Source: Mariprofundus sp. NF
GTDB taxonomy: Bacteria > Pseudomonadota > Zetaproteobacteria > Mariprofundales > Mariprofundaceae
DNA: 64,000 nucleotides
Direction: 5' to 3'
Assembly: GCF_013387455.1 (NCBI RefSeq)
Contig: NZ_VWNC01000002.1
Coordinates: 297,001 to 361,000, forward strand
Positions 8,586-19,812 of this stretch are shown in pieces. The notes under the pieces are model-generated. The model did no database searches, was not told the DNA's origin, and worked only from the letters and a program-made list of their open reading frames with translations. Positions within the stretch are counted from its first letter, which is position 1, and every line of letters begins with the position of its first letter. The position numbers were made by a program, and so were the translations under genes.

Positions 8586-8612
8586 TTAGCACTCAGATTG
8601 TAAGAGTGCCAA
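8586..8612 (-). promoter_or_regulatory. CIRCE operator (HrcA binding site) in front of rpoH
   Basis: The plus strand reads TTAGCACTC, nine bases, GAGTGCCAA. This matches the CIRCE consensus TTAGCACTC-N9-GAGTGCTAA at 17 of 18 positions with the exact spacing. HrcA binds this element and releases it on heat shock. The site overlaps the edge of the predicted -10 box and lies in the 5' leader of rpoH. Confidence 0.88.
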
Positions 8613-8639
8613 TTTAATAATTAAAACAGTGTTAAGCAA
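8611..8639 (-). promoter_or_regulatory. Predicted promoter of rpoH
   Basis: On the minus strand TTGCTT (8639-8634), a 17-base spacer and TAAATT (8616-8611) form a moderate sigma-70-type promoter. Its -10 box touches the CIRCE arm, so HrcA would block polymerase. Each hexamer matches the consensus at four of six positions. Confidence 0.5.
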
Positions 8640-8641
8640 GC

Positions 8642-11207
<2,566 letters not shown>

Positions 11208-11233
11208 ATTACCCACCTTCTAGCATCCATGTT

Positions 11234-11482
11234 TCAGCCCAATCCTGCCAGTGCTGAGGTCAGGCTATCCTGAGAGACCCGATGTTTAAAGAGCACCTTG
11301 CCATCAAACATCAGAACCGGCACATCCAGCCCGAAGCGAACAAGCAGTGCTTTATCCCGATCGACATCCACCGCCTCCCAGCTGCAGAGGCCACCAGCGG
11401 CACCGGCTTCAAGCACCGCCTTGGCCTCATCGCAAAGGCAGCAGTTACGGCGCGTCATCAGCTGGATATGCGGCAGACTCAT
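11234..11482 (-). CDS. Glutaredoxin-like protein (DUF836 family)
   Basis: Protein of 82 residues with a thioredoxin-like fold and the motif CCLCDEAK near residue 14, followed by VDVDRDKALLVRFGLDVPVLMFDGK. The DVPVL stretch is the cis-proline loop. This matches the small glutaredoxin-like DUF836 family, probable cytosolic thiol-disulfide carriers of unknown partner. It begins 10 bases after the degP stop and ends 26 bases before the TlpA-like start, so it is probably co-transcribed with both. Confidence 0.85.
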   Translation of the reverse strand: MSLPHIQLMTRRNCCLCDEAKAVLEAGAAGGLCSWEAVDVDRDKALLVRFGLDVPVLMFDGKVLFKHRVSQDSLTSALAGLG

Positions 11483-11492
11483 CAGTTAACGA

Positions 11493-12905
11493 TCAATCGC
11501 TCTTTTGCGGCAACTTCACCAGTGCAAAGACCTGATCACCGCGACGATCCATCATCACACGCAGTACTTCACCATGTTTAAAGTTTTTAGCCAGCTTGGC
11601 GAAGGCTTTCATATCAGGCACATCTTTACCGTTAATACGATAGATCACATCACCACGTTGAATGCCTGCATTGGCGGCGGGCAGGCCCTTTTGCACCTGT
11701 TGCACGACAACACCGTTTTTCACGCGTGTACGCAGTCTGGCTGCCATATCGGTGGAGAGATTCTCTACCACCATACCCAGTCGCACCTTCGACTTATCGA
11801 CTTTCTGCTGGCCGTTGCGTGCCACCTGATCATCCGGCATCGCTTCAACGACAACATTGAGCGTTTTCTGTCTGCCATCACGAATGATGCCAACCTTCAC
11901 CTTGTCTCCAGGTGCATGGCGGGCCACGCGGATCGGCAGATCATGGGCTTTAGTGATCAACTCACCATCAATAGAAACAATCACATCACCGGCACGAATA
12001 CCCGCTTTATCGGCTGCTGAACCCGCTTCAACCTGCGGCACCAGGGCGCCGTGGCGATCTTTGAGGCCGAGCGCTTTCATGGTCTCTTTATCGACATCAG
12101 TGATATGTACACCGAGCCTGGCACGGGTCACATGCCCCTTCTCTTTCAGTTCATCAAGGATTGGCTTGGCAAGATTGATCGGGATGGCAAAACCGATACC
12201 GTTATTGCCGCCACTGCGTGAATAGATGGCAGTATTGATACCGACCAGTTCACCTTTGCTGTTAAACAGCGGCCCGCCGGAGTTGCCGGGGTTAATGGCG
12301 GCATCGGTCTGAATGAAATCATCATAGGGGCCGGAGCCGATCACTCGTCCTTTGGCTGAAACAATACCCGCAGTGACAGTCTGGGAGAGACCGAACGGGT
12401 TACCGATGGCAACCACCCAGTCACCCACACGCAGAACATCGGAGTTACCGATCTTCACTGTTTTAAGGTTTTTGCCCTTCACCTTGAGCAGCGCCACATC
12501 CAGTTTGGAGTCGGTACCGATGATCTTGGCCTGTAGTTCAGTGCCATCGCGCATCTTCACGACCACTTCGTCTGCACCGTCAACCACATGGTTGTTGGTC
12601 ACCACATAACCATCAGCAGAGATCACAAAACCTGTTCCCAGTGCATGTTTCTCCTGCTGCTGGCGAGGCATGTTACGGAAGAAATCGTTAAAGAAGTCAT
12701 CAAATGGCGTGCCCTGCGGGCCACCGAATCCAGGTGGAATACCACCTTGCAGTGCCTGTTTGGCATGCTGGGTGGTACTGATATTGACAACGGCATCAGC
12801 CTGCTCGGCAGCCAGATCAGCAAAACTTTCAGGCATAGCCTGTGCAGGCAGGGCCCATGTAACGGCAATCAACAACATCGGAATCAATGGTCTGAAATAG
12901 TGCAA
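11493..12905 (-). CDS. degP: Do/DegP family periplasmic serine protease-chaperone
   Basis: Protein of 470 residues: signal peptide (1-23, cleaved near AQA-MPES), a trypsin-like domain and two PDZ domains (about 260-350 and 375-465). The catalytic triad is His106 (TNNHVVDG), Asp136 (SKLDVALL) and Ser209 (NPGNSGGPL). A Gly/Pro-rich LA loop with FNDFFRN lies between the signal and the protease domain. These proteins refold or degrade damaged envelope proteins. Start is TTG 12905 with AAGGAG 6 bases upstream. It lies downstream of rseC, so a sigma-E link is plausible. DegP versus DegQ cannot be separated here. Confidence 0.93.
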   Translation of the reverse strand: MHYFRPLIPMLLIAVTWALPAQAMPESFADLAAEQADAVVNISTTQHAKQALQGGIPPGFGGPQGTPFDDFFNDFFRNMPRQQQEKHALGTGFVISADGYVVTNNHVVDGADEVVVKMRDGTELQAKIIGTDSKLDVALLKVKGKNLKTVKIGNSDVLRVGDWVVAIGNPFGLSQTVTAGIVSAKGRVIGSGPYDDFIQTDAAINPGNSGGPLFNSKGELVGINTAIYSRSGGNNGIGFAIPINLAKPILDELKEKGHVTRARLGVHITDVDKETMKALGLKDRHGALVPQVEAGSAADKAGIRAGDVIVSIDGELITKAHDLPIRVARHAPGDKVKVGIIRDGRQKTLNVVVEAMPDDQVARNGQQKVDKSKVRLGMVVENLSTDMAARLRTRVKNGVVVQQVQKGLPAANAGIQRGDVIYRINGKDVPDMKAFAKLAKNFKHGEVLRVMMDRRGDQVFALVKLPQKSD

Positions 12906-13027
12906 GTAGTACTCCTTTGATAAATAGTCAGGGCGCTTTTTAAGCTCCCCAGATGAATAAAAGATTAAAACAATACTAATAAGGATGCTCTGACAAACTA
13001 CATGGACGCAGTTTTTTCAGCGTTTCC

Positions 13028-13507
13028 CTACACAGGCTTGATCGGGATATGGCATCCGCCACGATTCACAATACGCAGCATTCGTACATCCAGATCAGTT
13101 TTAGCACTGCTACTGTTACGCAACAGCAGCAGATAGGTCAGCGGCACAGAGCCCAATGCCGCCAGTGCAGCGAGAAGCTCCGGAGCAGGCCAACTCATCT
13201 GCGCGGCAAGCCAGGCCACTGCTGCGCCGGTCAGTACAAACACCAGCATCGGTAGTGCATAGATACGAAATGCCACTTTCAGGAGCAGGCCATCAGGCAC
13301 CTCCAGCAGCACCTCATCACCCGTTTGTGCTCCGATTGTGTTTTTCACATGCAGATCAATCAGCCGCTCCCGCCAGGAGCCCATCGTTGAGCAGGACGCC
13401 TTGCCGGCACAATCACCGCAGGCAGATGCACGACGACCACGCACGGTGGCGTCACGGCCATCTGTCTGAATCACTGTTACCTGCTGCTCCAATAGAACTC
13501 CTGCCAC
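13028..13507 (-). CDS. RseC/MucC-family envelope stress protein
   Basis: Protein of about 155-159 residues with an N-terminal cytosolic part holding the cysteine pattern CGDCAGKASCS, then two membrane segments (about 85-102 and 108-127). This is the architecture of RseC/MucC, linked to sigma-E activity and, in E. coli, to reduction of the SoxR iron-sulfur cluster. The frame opens at GTG 13507, but TTG 13492 has AGGAG 5 bases before it and would give a start closer to that of known RseC. It stands upstream of degP on the same strand with a 122-base gap that may hold a degP promoter. Confidence 0.8.
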   Translation of the reverse strand: MAGVLLEQQVTVIQTDGRDATVRGRRASACGDCAGKASCSTMGSWRERLIDLHVKNTIGAQTGDEVLLEVPDGLLLKVAFRIYALPMLVFVLTGAAVAWLAAQMSWPAPELLAALAALGSVPLTYLLLLRNSSSAKTDLDVRMLRIVNRGGCHIPIKPV

Positions 13508-13661
13508 ATCTGATACGAATCAACCATCAGGGCGGCGTATCTTATACCAATCCATTCAACGATAGCTATCCCCTGCCCGCCGCACAAATTACCCCTGCCA
13601 CAACCGGCCAGATAAACGCTGAATAGTGCATGCGGGAAATTCCGGCGTAGGGTTGGCAACC

Positions 13662-15251
13662 ATGAGCAGTGGCAAAAAACGCCTTAAGGCGGACTACCTG
13701 ATTCTCGGCAGCGGCGCGGCTGGTCTTCTGGCGGCACGCCGTCTGGCTGAGCACGGCAGCGTCATCATCGTCAACAAAGGCTCCTTTGAGGAGTCCAGCA
13801 CCTGGAATGCACAGGGAGGCATCGCCGGCGTACTCTCCGGCAGTGATTCAGTGGCGTCGCATGTCAAAGATACGGTGGCCGCCGGTGGCGGTCTCTGCCA
13901 TCCGGAAGTGGTGCAGTCGGTCATTGAGCGCGGCGCTGAAATTATTGAAGAGCTGATCGCTATCGGCACCCGCTTTGATCGCAGGGATGGTGAACTGCAT
14001 CTCACCCGGGAGGGGGGCCACAGCAGCCGTCGCGTAGCCCATTCGCAAGATGCAACCGGCCGCGCCATAGGTGAAGCACTGCTCTCCAAAGTGGCTCCGC
14101 ATCCTAATGTGCGCAGATTGGAACAGCACACCGCAATTGATCTGATCACCACGCGCCGCATCGGCCACGGTATTGATAACCGCTGTCTGGGTGCATATGT
14201 GCTGGCTCCGGAAGGGCGTGTTGTGACCATTGAAGCGCAACAAACCATCCTTGCCACGGGTGGCGCAGGTAAAGTCTACCTCTACACCTCCAATCCGCAC
14301 GCCTCCTCCGGTGATGGTATTGCCATGGCCTGGCGAGCCGGTTCTCCGGTAATGAACCTTGAATTTATTCAGTTTCATCCCACCTGCCTGTTTCATCGAC
14401 AGGGTTCGAACATGCTGCTCTCCGAGGCGCTGCGCGGAGAAGGTGCCTATCTGGTTGATAGTGAAGGGCGGCGTTTTGTTTTTGATTACGACAAACGCGG
14501 AGAGCTGGCCCCTCGCGATATCGTCGCCCGTGCCATCGATTATGAGATTAAAAAACAGGGTGCCGACTGCATGTATCTCGATGCCCGCCCCATCGGCCGC
14601 ACACAGCTGCTAGACCACTTCCCCAATATTCATGAACGGCTGCTGAAGCTGGGGCTGGATATCACCACGCAACCGATCCCCATCGTCCCCGCTGCACACT
14701 ATATCTGCGGCGGCATCAAGGCCGATATCCACGGTCGAACCGAGATCGATTCACTCTATGCCATCGGTGAAACCGCCTGCACAGGGCTGCATGGCGCCAA
14801 CCGACTGGCCAGCAACTCACTGCTGGAGTGTCTGGTGATGGCTGAGTTTTGCGCTACCGACATTATCAAACGCGAAGCCAAACCACTGCCGCCGATCCCC
14901 ACCTGGGATGATTCCGGCATTGTGCCGGAGACCGAGCGCATCCAGATCAAGCAGAACTGGGATGAGATTCGTGCCACGATGTCTCACTACGTCGGCATTG
15001 TGCGCTCTGATGAGCGCCTGCGCCGCGCCAAGCGCCGCCTCTATCTGATCCGTGAAGAGATCGCCACCTACTACTGGAAACATCCGGTCAGTCAGGATCT
15101 GCTGGAGTTGCGTAATCTCGAGCTGATCGCTGAACTGATTATTACCAGTGCCCAACAGCGCCTTGAGTCGCGTGGCCTGCACTACTCCACCGATCACCCT
15201 GAGACAGATGAACAGGCAAAAGATACCATCCTGTGGCCCAACACCCTCTAA
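13662..15251 (+). CDS. nadB: L-aspartate oxidase
   Basis: Flavoprotein of 529 residues that oxidises L-aspartate to iminoaspartate, the first step of de novo NAD synthesis. The FAD-binding Rossmann loop is at the N terminus (YLILGSGAAGLLAARRLAEHG). The substrate loop appears in LTREGGHSSRRVAHSQDATG, and the NadB hallmark is TGLHGANRLASNSLLECLV. The C-terminal helical domain of the succinate dehydrogenase family is complete. The ATG at 13662 is favoured; the frame also opens at 13626, but the added residues are not family-like. It diverges from rseC across about 150 bases and is followed by acylphosphatase and hemH. Confidence 0.95.
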   Translation: MSSGKKRLKADYLILGSGAAGLLAARRLAEHGSVIIVNKGSFEESSTWNAQGGIAGVLSGSDSVASHVKDTVAAGGGLCHPEVVQSVIERGAEIIEELIAIGTRFDRRDGELHLTREGGHSSRRVAHSQDATGRAIGEALLSKVAPHPNVRRLEQHTAIDLITTRRIGHGIDNRCLGAYVLAPEGRVVTIEAQQTILATGGAGKVYLYTSNPHASSGDGIAMAWRAGSPVMNLEFIQFHPTCLFHRQGSNMLLSEALRGEGAYLVDSEGRRFVFDYDKRGELAPRDIVARAIDYEIKKQGADCMYLDARPIGRTQLLDHFPNIHERLLKLGLDITTQPIPIVPAAHYICGGIKADIHGRTEIDSLYAIGETACTGLHGANRLASNSLLECLVMAEFCATDIIKREAKPLPPIPTWDDSGIVPETERIQIKQNWDEIRATMSHYVGIVRSDERLRRAKRRLYLIREEIATYYWKHPVSQDLLELRNLELIAELIITSAQQRLESRGLHYSTDHPETDEQAKDTILWPNTL

Positions 15252-15526
15252 ACCGAGTCTGTCTGCTGGCCCGCATTCATGGCCGCGTGCAGGGCGTCTG
15301 TTTTCGTCACTACACACAAGTCGAAGCCAATCGCCTTGGCCTGCATGGCTGGGTGCGCAACCTGCCTGATGGTGATGTTGAAGCCTGTATCGCCGGGCCT
15401 GAGCCTCAGATAACCCTGATGAAACAGTGGCTGCATCACGGGCCAACTCATGCCAGTGTTGAGCGCGTCGAATTTTCCCCGTCGACACTGCCGGAGAGCT
15501 GGGAGAGATTTTCCATTCGTTACTAA
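15233..15526 (+). CDS. acyP: Acylphosphatase
   Basis: Small enzyme of about 97 residues that hydrolyses acyl phosphates. The phosphate-binding loop with the catalytic Arg is GRVQGVCFRHYTQVEANRLGL, and the second signature with the catalytic Asn is GWVRNLPDGDVEA. These are the two standard acylphosphatase patterns. The frame begins at GTG 15233, overlapping the nadB end by 19 bases; the true start may lie a few codons in. It stands 19 bases before hemH and is probably part of a nadB-acyP-hemH transcript. Confidence 0.9.
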   Translation: MAQHPLNRVCLLARIHGRVQGVCFRHYTQVEANRLGLHGWVRNLPDGDVEACIAGPEPQITLMKQWLHHGPTHASVERVEFSPSTLPESWERFSIRY

Positions 15527-15545
15527 GATAAAAAAGGATGCGTTA

Positions 15546-16556
15546 ATGCCATACAGTGCCAAACAGTCATTTGAACATAAACAAGAGCCTGCCGTTGGCA
15601 TCCTGCTAACCAATCTCGGCACCCCTGATGCGCCCACCACAGCGGCTGTACGCACCTATCTCAAGGAGTTCCTCTGGGATCCGCGTGTAGTTGAGCAGCC
15701 GCGCTGGCTCTGGTGGCTGATCCTTAACGGCATCATTCTTAATACCCGTCCGGCCAGATCAGCAGCGCTCTACGCCAAGGTGTGGAGTGATGAGGGTTCA
15801 CCTCTGCTGGCCACCGGCAAACGCCAGCGAGAAAAGCTGGAGGCTGCACTGCGCGAGCAGATTGCGCAGCCACTGCATGTTGAGCTGGCCATGCGTTACG
15901 GCAATCCATCAATCCGCAGTGGCCTTGAAGCGCTGCGTGAGAAGAACTGCAGCAGCATCATTGTGCTGCCACTCTACCCGCAATACTCCGCTACCACCTC
16001 CGGCTCCACCTTTGATGCGGTCACTGAAGCCCTGAAAACATGGCGGCGTGTACCGCAACTGCAGTTTATCGATGCCTACCACGATTTCCCTGCCTATATC
16101 GAAGCACTGGCAGAGAGTGCTCGCAACCACTGGCAGGAGCATGGCCAGGCTGAGCGACTTCTACTCTCCTACCACGGTATTCCCGAATCCTACTTTAACA
16201 ACGGCGATCCCTACCCCTGCCACTGTCGCAAAACCACCCGCCTGCTTCGCGAAGCACTGGGGCTGGATGAGACCCAACTGCAGATGTCATTTCAGTCCCG
16301 CTTCGGTAAAGATCCGTGGGTTCAGCCTTACACCGATGAGACACTGGAGCGCTGGGGCAAAGAGGGTGTTGAGGGCGTGGATGTGATCTGTCCCGGCTTC
16401 CCGGCAGATTGTCTGGAGACCATTGAGGAGATCGGCATGGAAAACCGCGACATCTTCCTCGAGGCTGGCGGTAAAACCTACCGCTATATCCCAGCCCTCA
16501 ATGACAGTGATGCCCACATTCAAGCCTTGGCCCAGATTATTTTAACACAAATCTAA
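15546..16556 (+). CDS. hemH: Ferrochelatase
   Basis: Protein of 336 residues that inserts Fe2+ into protoporphyrin IX, the last step of haem synthesis. The start is typical (GILLTNLGTPDAPTTAAVRTYLKEFL). The metal-binding histidine is in LLSYHGIPESY (about residue 209), and the late motif VDVICPGFPADCLETIEEI carries the second active-site acidic residue. ATG 15546 follows AAGGA; the longer frame from 15450 lies in the acylphosphatase gene. Cysteines occur in YPCHC, but no full [2Fe-2S] C-terminal site is seen. Confidence 0.95.
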   Translation: MPYSAKQSFEHKQEPAVGILLTNLGTPDAPTTAAVRTYLKEFLWDPRVVEQPRWLWWLILNGIILNTRPARSAALYAKVWSDEGSPLLATGKRQREKLEAALREQIAQPLHVELAMRYGNPSIRSGLEALREKNCSSIIVLPLYPQYSATTSGSTFDAVTEALKTWRRVPQLQFIDAYHDFPAYIEALAESARNHWQEHGQAERLLLSYHGIPESYFNNGDPYPCHCRKTTRLLREALGLDETQLQMSFQSRFGKDPWVQPYTDETLERWGKEGVEGVDVICPGFPADCLETIEEIGMENRDIFLEAGGKTYRYIPALNDSDAHIQALAQIILTQI

Positions 16557-16659
16557 AAAAAACTGACTGTCGGATTAGTGCTGTGCCCTGACATCCATAA
16601 ACTCCGTCAGAATCAAACGCCATGCATCTTATTCAAAGAGACCGTTAACTTAATTCAGT

Positions 16660-17817
16660 CTATTGATGCTCTTTCTGAATCTCCAGAATTTCATCCAGAC
16701 AGTTAAAAAACGCATCCACAACCTGTGGGTCAAAATGCTCCCCTTTTTCATTTTTTATAAGCGAAAGCGCATCCTGCAATGGCCAGGCGTTTTTATACGG
16801 CCTCTCATTTACCAGGGCATCGAATACATCGGCAACCGCAACGATTCTGGCCGCCAAGGGAATATCCTCTCCCTTCAAACCATCCGGGTAACCGTTCCCA
16901 TTCCACTTCTCATGGTGATGCAAAGCAATCTCTTCGCTCAGTTTGAGTATTTCAGTATCTGAACCTCTAAGTATGGAAGCGCCCTTGTTCGAGTGCGCTT
17001 TCATCTTCACCCACTCGTCATCATCCAGCTTGCCGTTTTTACCTAATATGGCATCAGGAACCCCCACTTTGCCAACATCATGCATGGCGGAAGCATGAAA
17101 TATACTCTCCTGCTCTTCTGTCGAAAAACCAAGCTCCCTGCTAAGGATTTTTGAACTATATCGGATTCTCTGGATGTGTTTAAACGTATCCTCATCCTTA
17201 TACTCTGCAGCATAGCCAAGACGTGCGAGCGTCTCTAAATATGCTTTTCTCAGGGACTCCTGTAGCCTCATATTGATGATACTGACAGCTGACATCACCG
17301 CAAAACTTTTCGCTATGCCCAGATTTAACTCGTGAACAAGCTCCTCTTTTGGATTGATGATTTCTAAAGCACCAATGATCCCTTCTGTCGGGTGTCGCAG
17401 AGGAATCGCTAAAATAGCCTCCGTTTTGAAGCCGCTCAACTTGTCTATGGAGCCATCAAATTTATATGGTACAGATTCAGACACATGATAAGGATCATCA
17501 ACCAGAAGCAGCTCACCGGTCATAGCTACGTGGCCAGCAATACTCCTGTGATTTAGAGGTATTCTCAGATCATCCCCATTTTGATCTCTTGATATGGAAC
17601 TGGTGTCGATTTCATCATTTTGAAACGACAGAAAGTCGAGGGAATCTCCGTCTACAAAAGCGATACTTCCAGCAGGGGCCTCAAAAATCCGCCGGGCATG
17701 TTTAAGGACCTTCTCTACAAATATGGTTTGATCCTTTTCCATCTCAATGTCTACTGCTGCATCAAAAATAAACATCAGCGTCTGTTTAGCTTCTTTACTT
17801 GAAATCTCTTCAAACAC
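16660..17817 (-). CDS. GAF domain HD-GYP phosphodiesterase
   Basis: Protein of 385 residues with an N-terminal GAF domain (about 10-180; IAGHVAMTGELLLVDDPY, EAILAIPLRHPTEGIIGALEIIN) and a C-terminal HD-GYP domain. The HD pair is in ASAMHDVGKVGVPD, then HHHEKWNGNGYPDGLKGEDIPLAARIVAVADVFDAL, so the metal ligands and the GYP triplet are intact. HD-GYP proteins break down c-di-GMP. There is no membrane segment, so it is cytosolic and the GAF part senses a soluble ligand. AGGAGG precedes the start. It stands alone, 200 bases from the divergent FecR-domain gene. Its base composition is lower in GC than its neighbours. Confidence 0.92.
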   Translation of the reverse strand: MFEEISSKEAKQTLMFIFDAAVDIEMEKDQTIFVEKVLKHARRIFEAPAGSIAFVDGDSLDFLSFQNDEIDTSSISRDQNGDDLRIPLNHRSIAGHVAMTGELLLVDDPYHVSESVPYKFDGSIDKLSGFKTEAILAIPLRHPTEGIIGALEIINPKEELVHELNLGIAKSFAVMSAVSIINMRLQESLRKAYLETLARLGYAAEYKDEDTFKHIQRIRYSSKILSRELGFSTEEQESIFHASAMHDVGKVGVPDAILGKNGKLDDDEWVKMKAHSNKGASILRGSDTEILKLSEEIALHHHEKWNGNGYPDGLKGEDIPLAARIVAVADVFDALVNERPYKNAWPLQDALSLIKNEKGEHFDPQVVDAFFNCLDEILEIQKEHQ

Positions 17818-18017
17818 TGCAACCTCCTAAAAATCCACAAACGACTGTATACCCATAAGCTATAGCACACACACAAAGTAAAGTATATGCTTCCTAGCAA
17901 AGATGAATATTGCAGGCCGGTATTGTCAAGCTGGCAATTACAGCCTATAACTTATCCAGTATGGGTGAACTATTTTTAAGTCTTCGTGATAGTTGTTGCA
18001 CATAGGAGGAATGGTTC

Positions 18018-19772
18018 TTGATCTCTTTTTGTAGGCATTCGATTCACAAATTCATCCTGCCTCTGGTCATGGTGGCTACTGTCTCTTGCTGCAGTGCTGT
18101 TCAGGCTGCCGATCAAATTACATTCGTAGATGATGAGCAACTCATCCAGAGAGCACCTGTAGGAGCATTTTCTGCAACCATCAACAAGGTAAATCACCTT
18201 AGAAAAGGAGCAGCCAGCCCCATTGATGCACAGATCGGCAGCGACGTTGAAATTAAGGATCTTGTGACAACGCTGGAGAGGTCTCGAGCTCAAGTAACTT
18301 TCGTAGATAAAACGGAACTTCGAATAGCCTCCTCTTCTCAGGTTGAAATTACAAAGTTCATGTTCGACAACAGCAAATTGAAAGATGGATCTTTAAAGAT
18401 ACTCCGGGGCACGCTTCGCTCCATCGTTCATCATGATATTTCCGAAACACCCCATTTCGAGGTTGTCACCCCCACTGCTGTTGCAGCAGCCCGTGGCACC
18501 GATTTTTTCACGATCGTCAAAGGTCTTTCAACCCGATTTGTCTGCCATGACGGCATGGTGGAGATCAGGAACATCAATGCAGGCGTGGCTGGGACAGAGA
18601 TGTGCGCAGCGGGACAGACTGTTGATGTCACTGAGGGAAACCCACCCACCACCCCGACAGCAACAGATCCCGAAGTTCTTGAACAACTGCTGGAGGCCAC
18701 AGAGATGACGCCAGCCGCCCCGATAGAGTCAGCGCCTGCGCAGGGCGCTGGAGCAGTGGAGGTCGCAGCTGCAGAGGTAACCACCATTAGCGCTACCACG
18801 ACAGCTCTGGGAGCCGCCGCCCTTGGCGCAGTGGCTATTGGTGCCGTCGCTTCCAGCAACACCCCTGCCGGAGCCATTCCTGCCCCTACTGGCACTGTTA
18901 CAGTGGAAGACTCTGTTTATGTCATGCAGCAGTGGAATGTTGCAGCCTCTCCTCTGGGTGCGGCAAGTGGCCCGGATGCCAATCATGTTGTGACTGTTAC
19001 TCGCGATGCTGGCGGCAACATCACCAGCGTTACCATCGCTGGCACCCATAACGTTCCCGGCGGCACCAACAACGGTCCCTTCAGCTACACCTTCAATACA
19101 CCGGTCGCGGCCAATGAGTTTGCTCTAGGTGGCGCCGCCACAGACACCCCTGCCGCTCTAGGTGCAGGCCCTAACTCTGTTATTCTCAATCAGATTGAGG
19201 GGCTACCGATCGTTGCATATCAGTATGTATCTCTATTCCACTGGGGGGTGCAGCTCAATCTGGATGACTGGCTCGCCGGAACCGGCGTCACAGGCACACT
19301 AACACCGCTAGCATCCATTCCAACCGCTGGCACCGGCACCTATACCGGTATAGCTCAGGGCTGGATCTATTCAACGGCCGCTCTGCTCGATCATGACTTC
19401 CGTTTCAACTCGACCTTGAATGTGACAGCCGATTTCGGCACAAATCAGATCACCAACTTTGCAACCACAGGCACCATCACCAACGCCAATCTTGGTGGTG
19501 GTACCTATGGTGCTAATGTGGCCAATCCTAACTATGACCTGAATATGGTGCCTGCAGCCCCGGGAACAATTACCGGCAACACCTTCACTGTTGGTGTTGT
19601 CAATGTTGGCAGTGGCTTTACCGGAACGGCAAATGGTGCTTTCTTCGGCCCTGCCACCAAAGCACCTGCGACAGGCGGAGCCAATGTTCCTGCCAATATA
19701 GGAGGCGCATTTACCGCATCACAAGCCACTGGCCCAGTTGGCCGAATGCATGGCGTGTTTGTTGGCCAGTAA
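18018..19772 (+). CDS. Secreted FecR-domain protein with TbpB-like C-terminal barrel, probable Slam cargo
   Basis: Protein of 584 residues. It has a signal peptide ending near VQA-AD (about residue 31), then a FecR domain (about 50-190) with ITFVDDEQL, TFVDKTELRIASSSQVEI and TPTAVAAARGTDFF. An Ala/Pro/Thr linker with a small Ala/Gly helix spans about 200-290. The C-terminal part is Gly/Thr-rich beta sequence; near its end it reads FTGTANGAFFGPA, GGAFTAS and GVFVGQ, the repeating pattern of TbpB-type barrels. Cys residues in the signal (SCCSA) give a poor lipobox, so lipidation is doubtful. Start is TTG 18018 with AGGAGGA 7 bases upstream. The next gene encodes a Slam-like protein. Confidence 0.72.
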   Translation: MISFCRHSIHKFILPLVMVATVSCCSAVQAADQITFVDDEQLIQRAPVGAFSATINKVNHLRKGAASPIDAQIGSDVEIKDLVTTLERSRAQVTFVDKTELRIASSSQVEITKFMFDNSKLKDGSLKILRGTLRSIVHHDISETPHFEVVTPTAVAAARGTDFFTIVKGLSTRFVCHDGMVEIRNINAGVAGTEMCAAGQTVDVTEGNPPTTPTATDPEVLEQLLEATEMTPAAPIESAPAQGAGAVEVAAAEVTTISATTTALGAAALGAVAIGAVASSNTPAGAIPAPTGTVTVEDSVYVMQQWNVAASPLGAASGPDANHVVTVTRDAGGNITSVTIAGTHNVPGGTNNGPFSYTFNTPVAANEFALGGAATDTPAALGAGPNSVILNQIEGLPIVAYQYVSLFHWGVQLNLDDWLAGTGVTGTLTPLASIPTAGTGTYTGIAQGWIYSTAALLDHDFRFNSTLNVTADFGTNQITNFATTGTITNANLGGGTYGANVANPNYDLNMVPAAPGTITGNTFTVGVVNVGSGFTGTANGAFFGPATKAPATGGANVPANIGGAFTASQATGPVGRMHGVFVGQ

Positions 19773-19812
19773 AGCGTAAGTGGAGCTGAGGGGCGAGCTT
19801 TCAAGGGCATCG

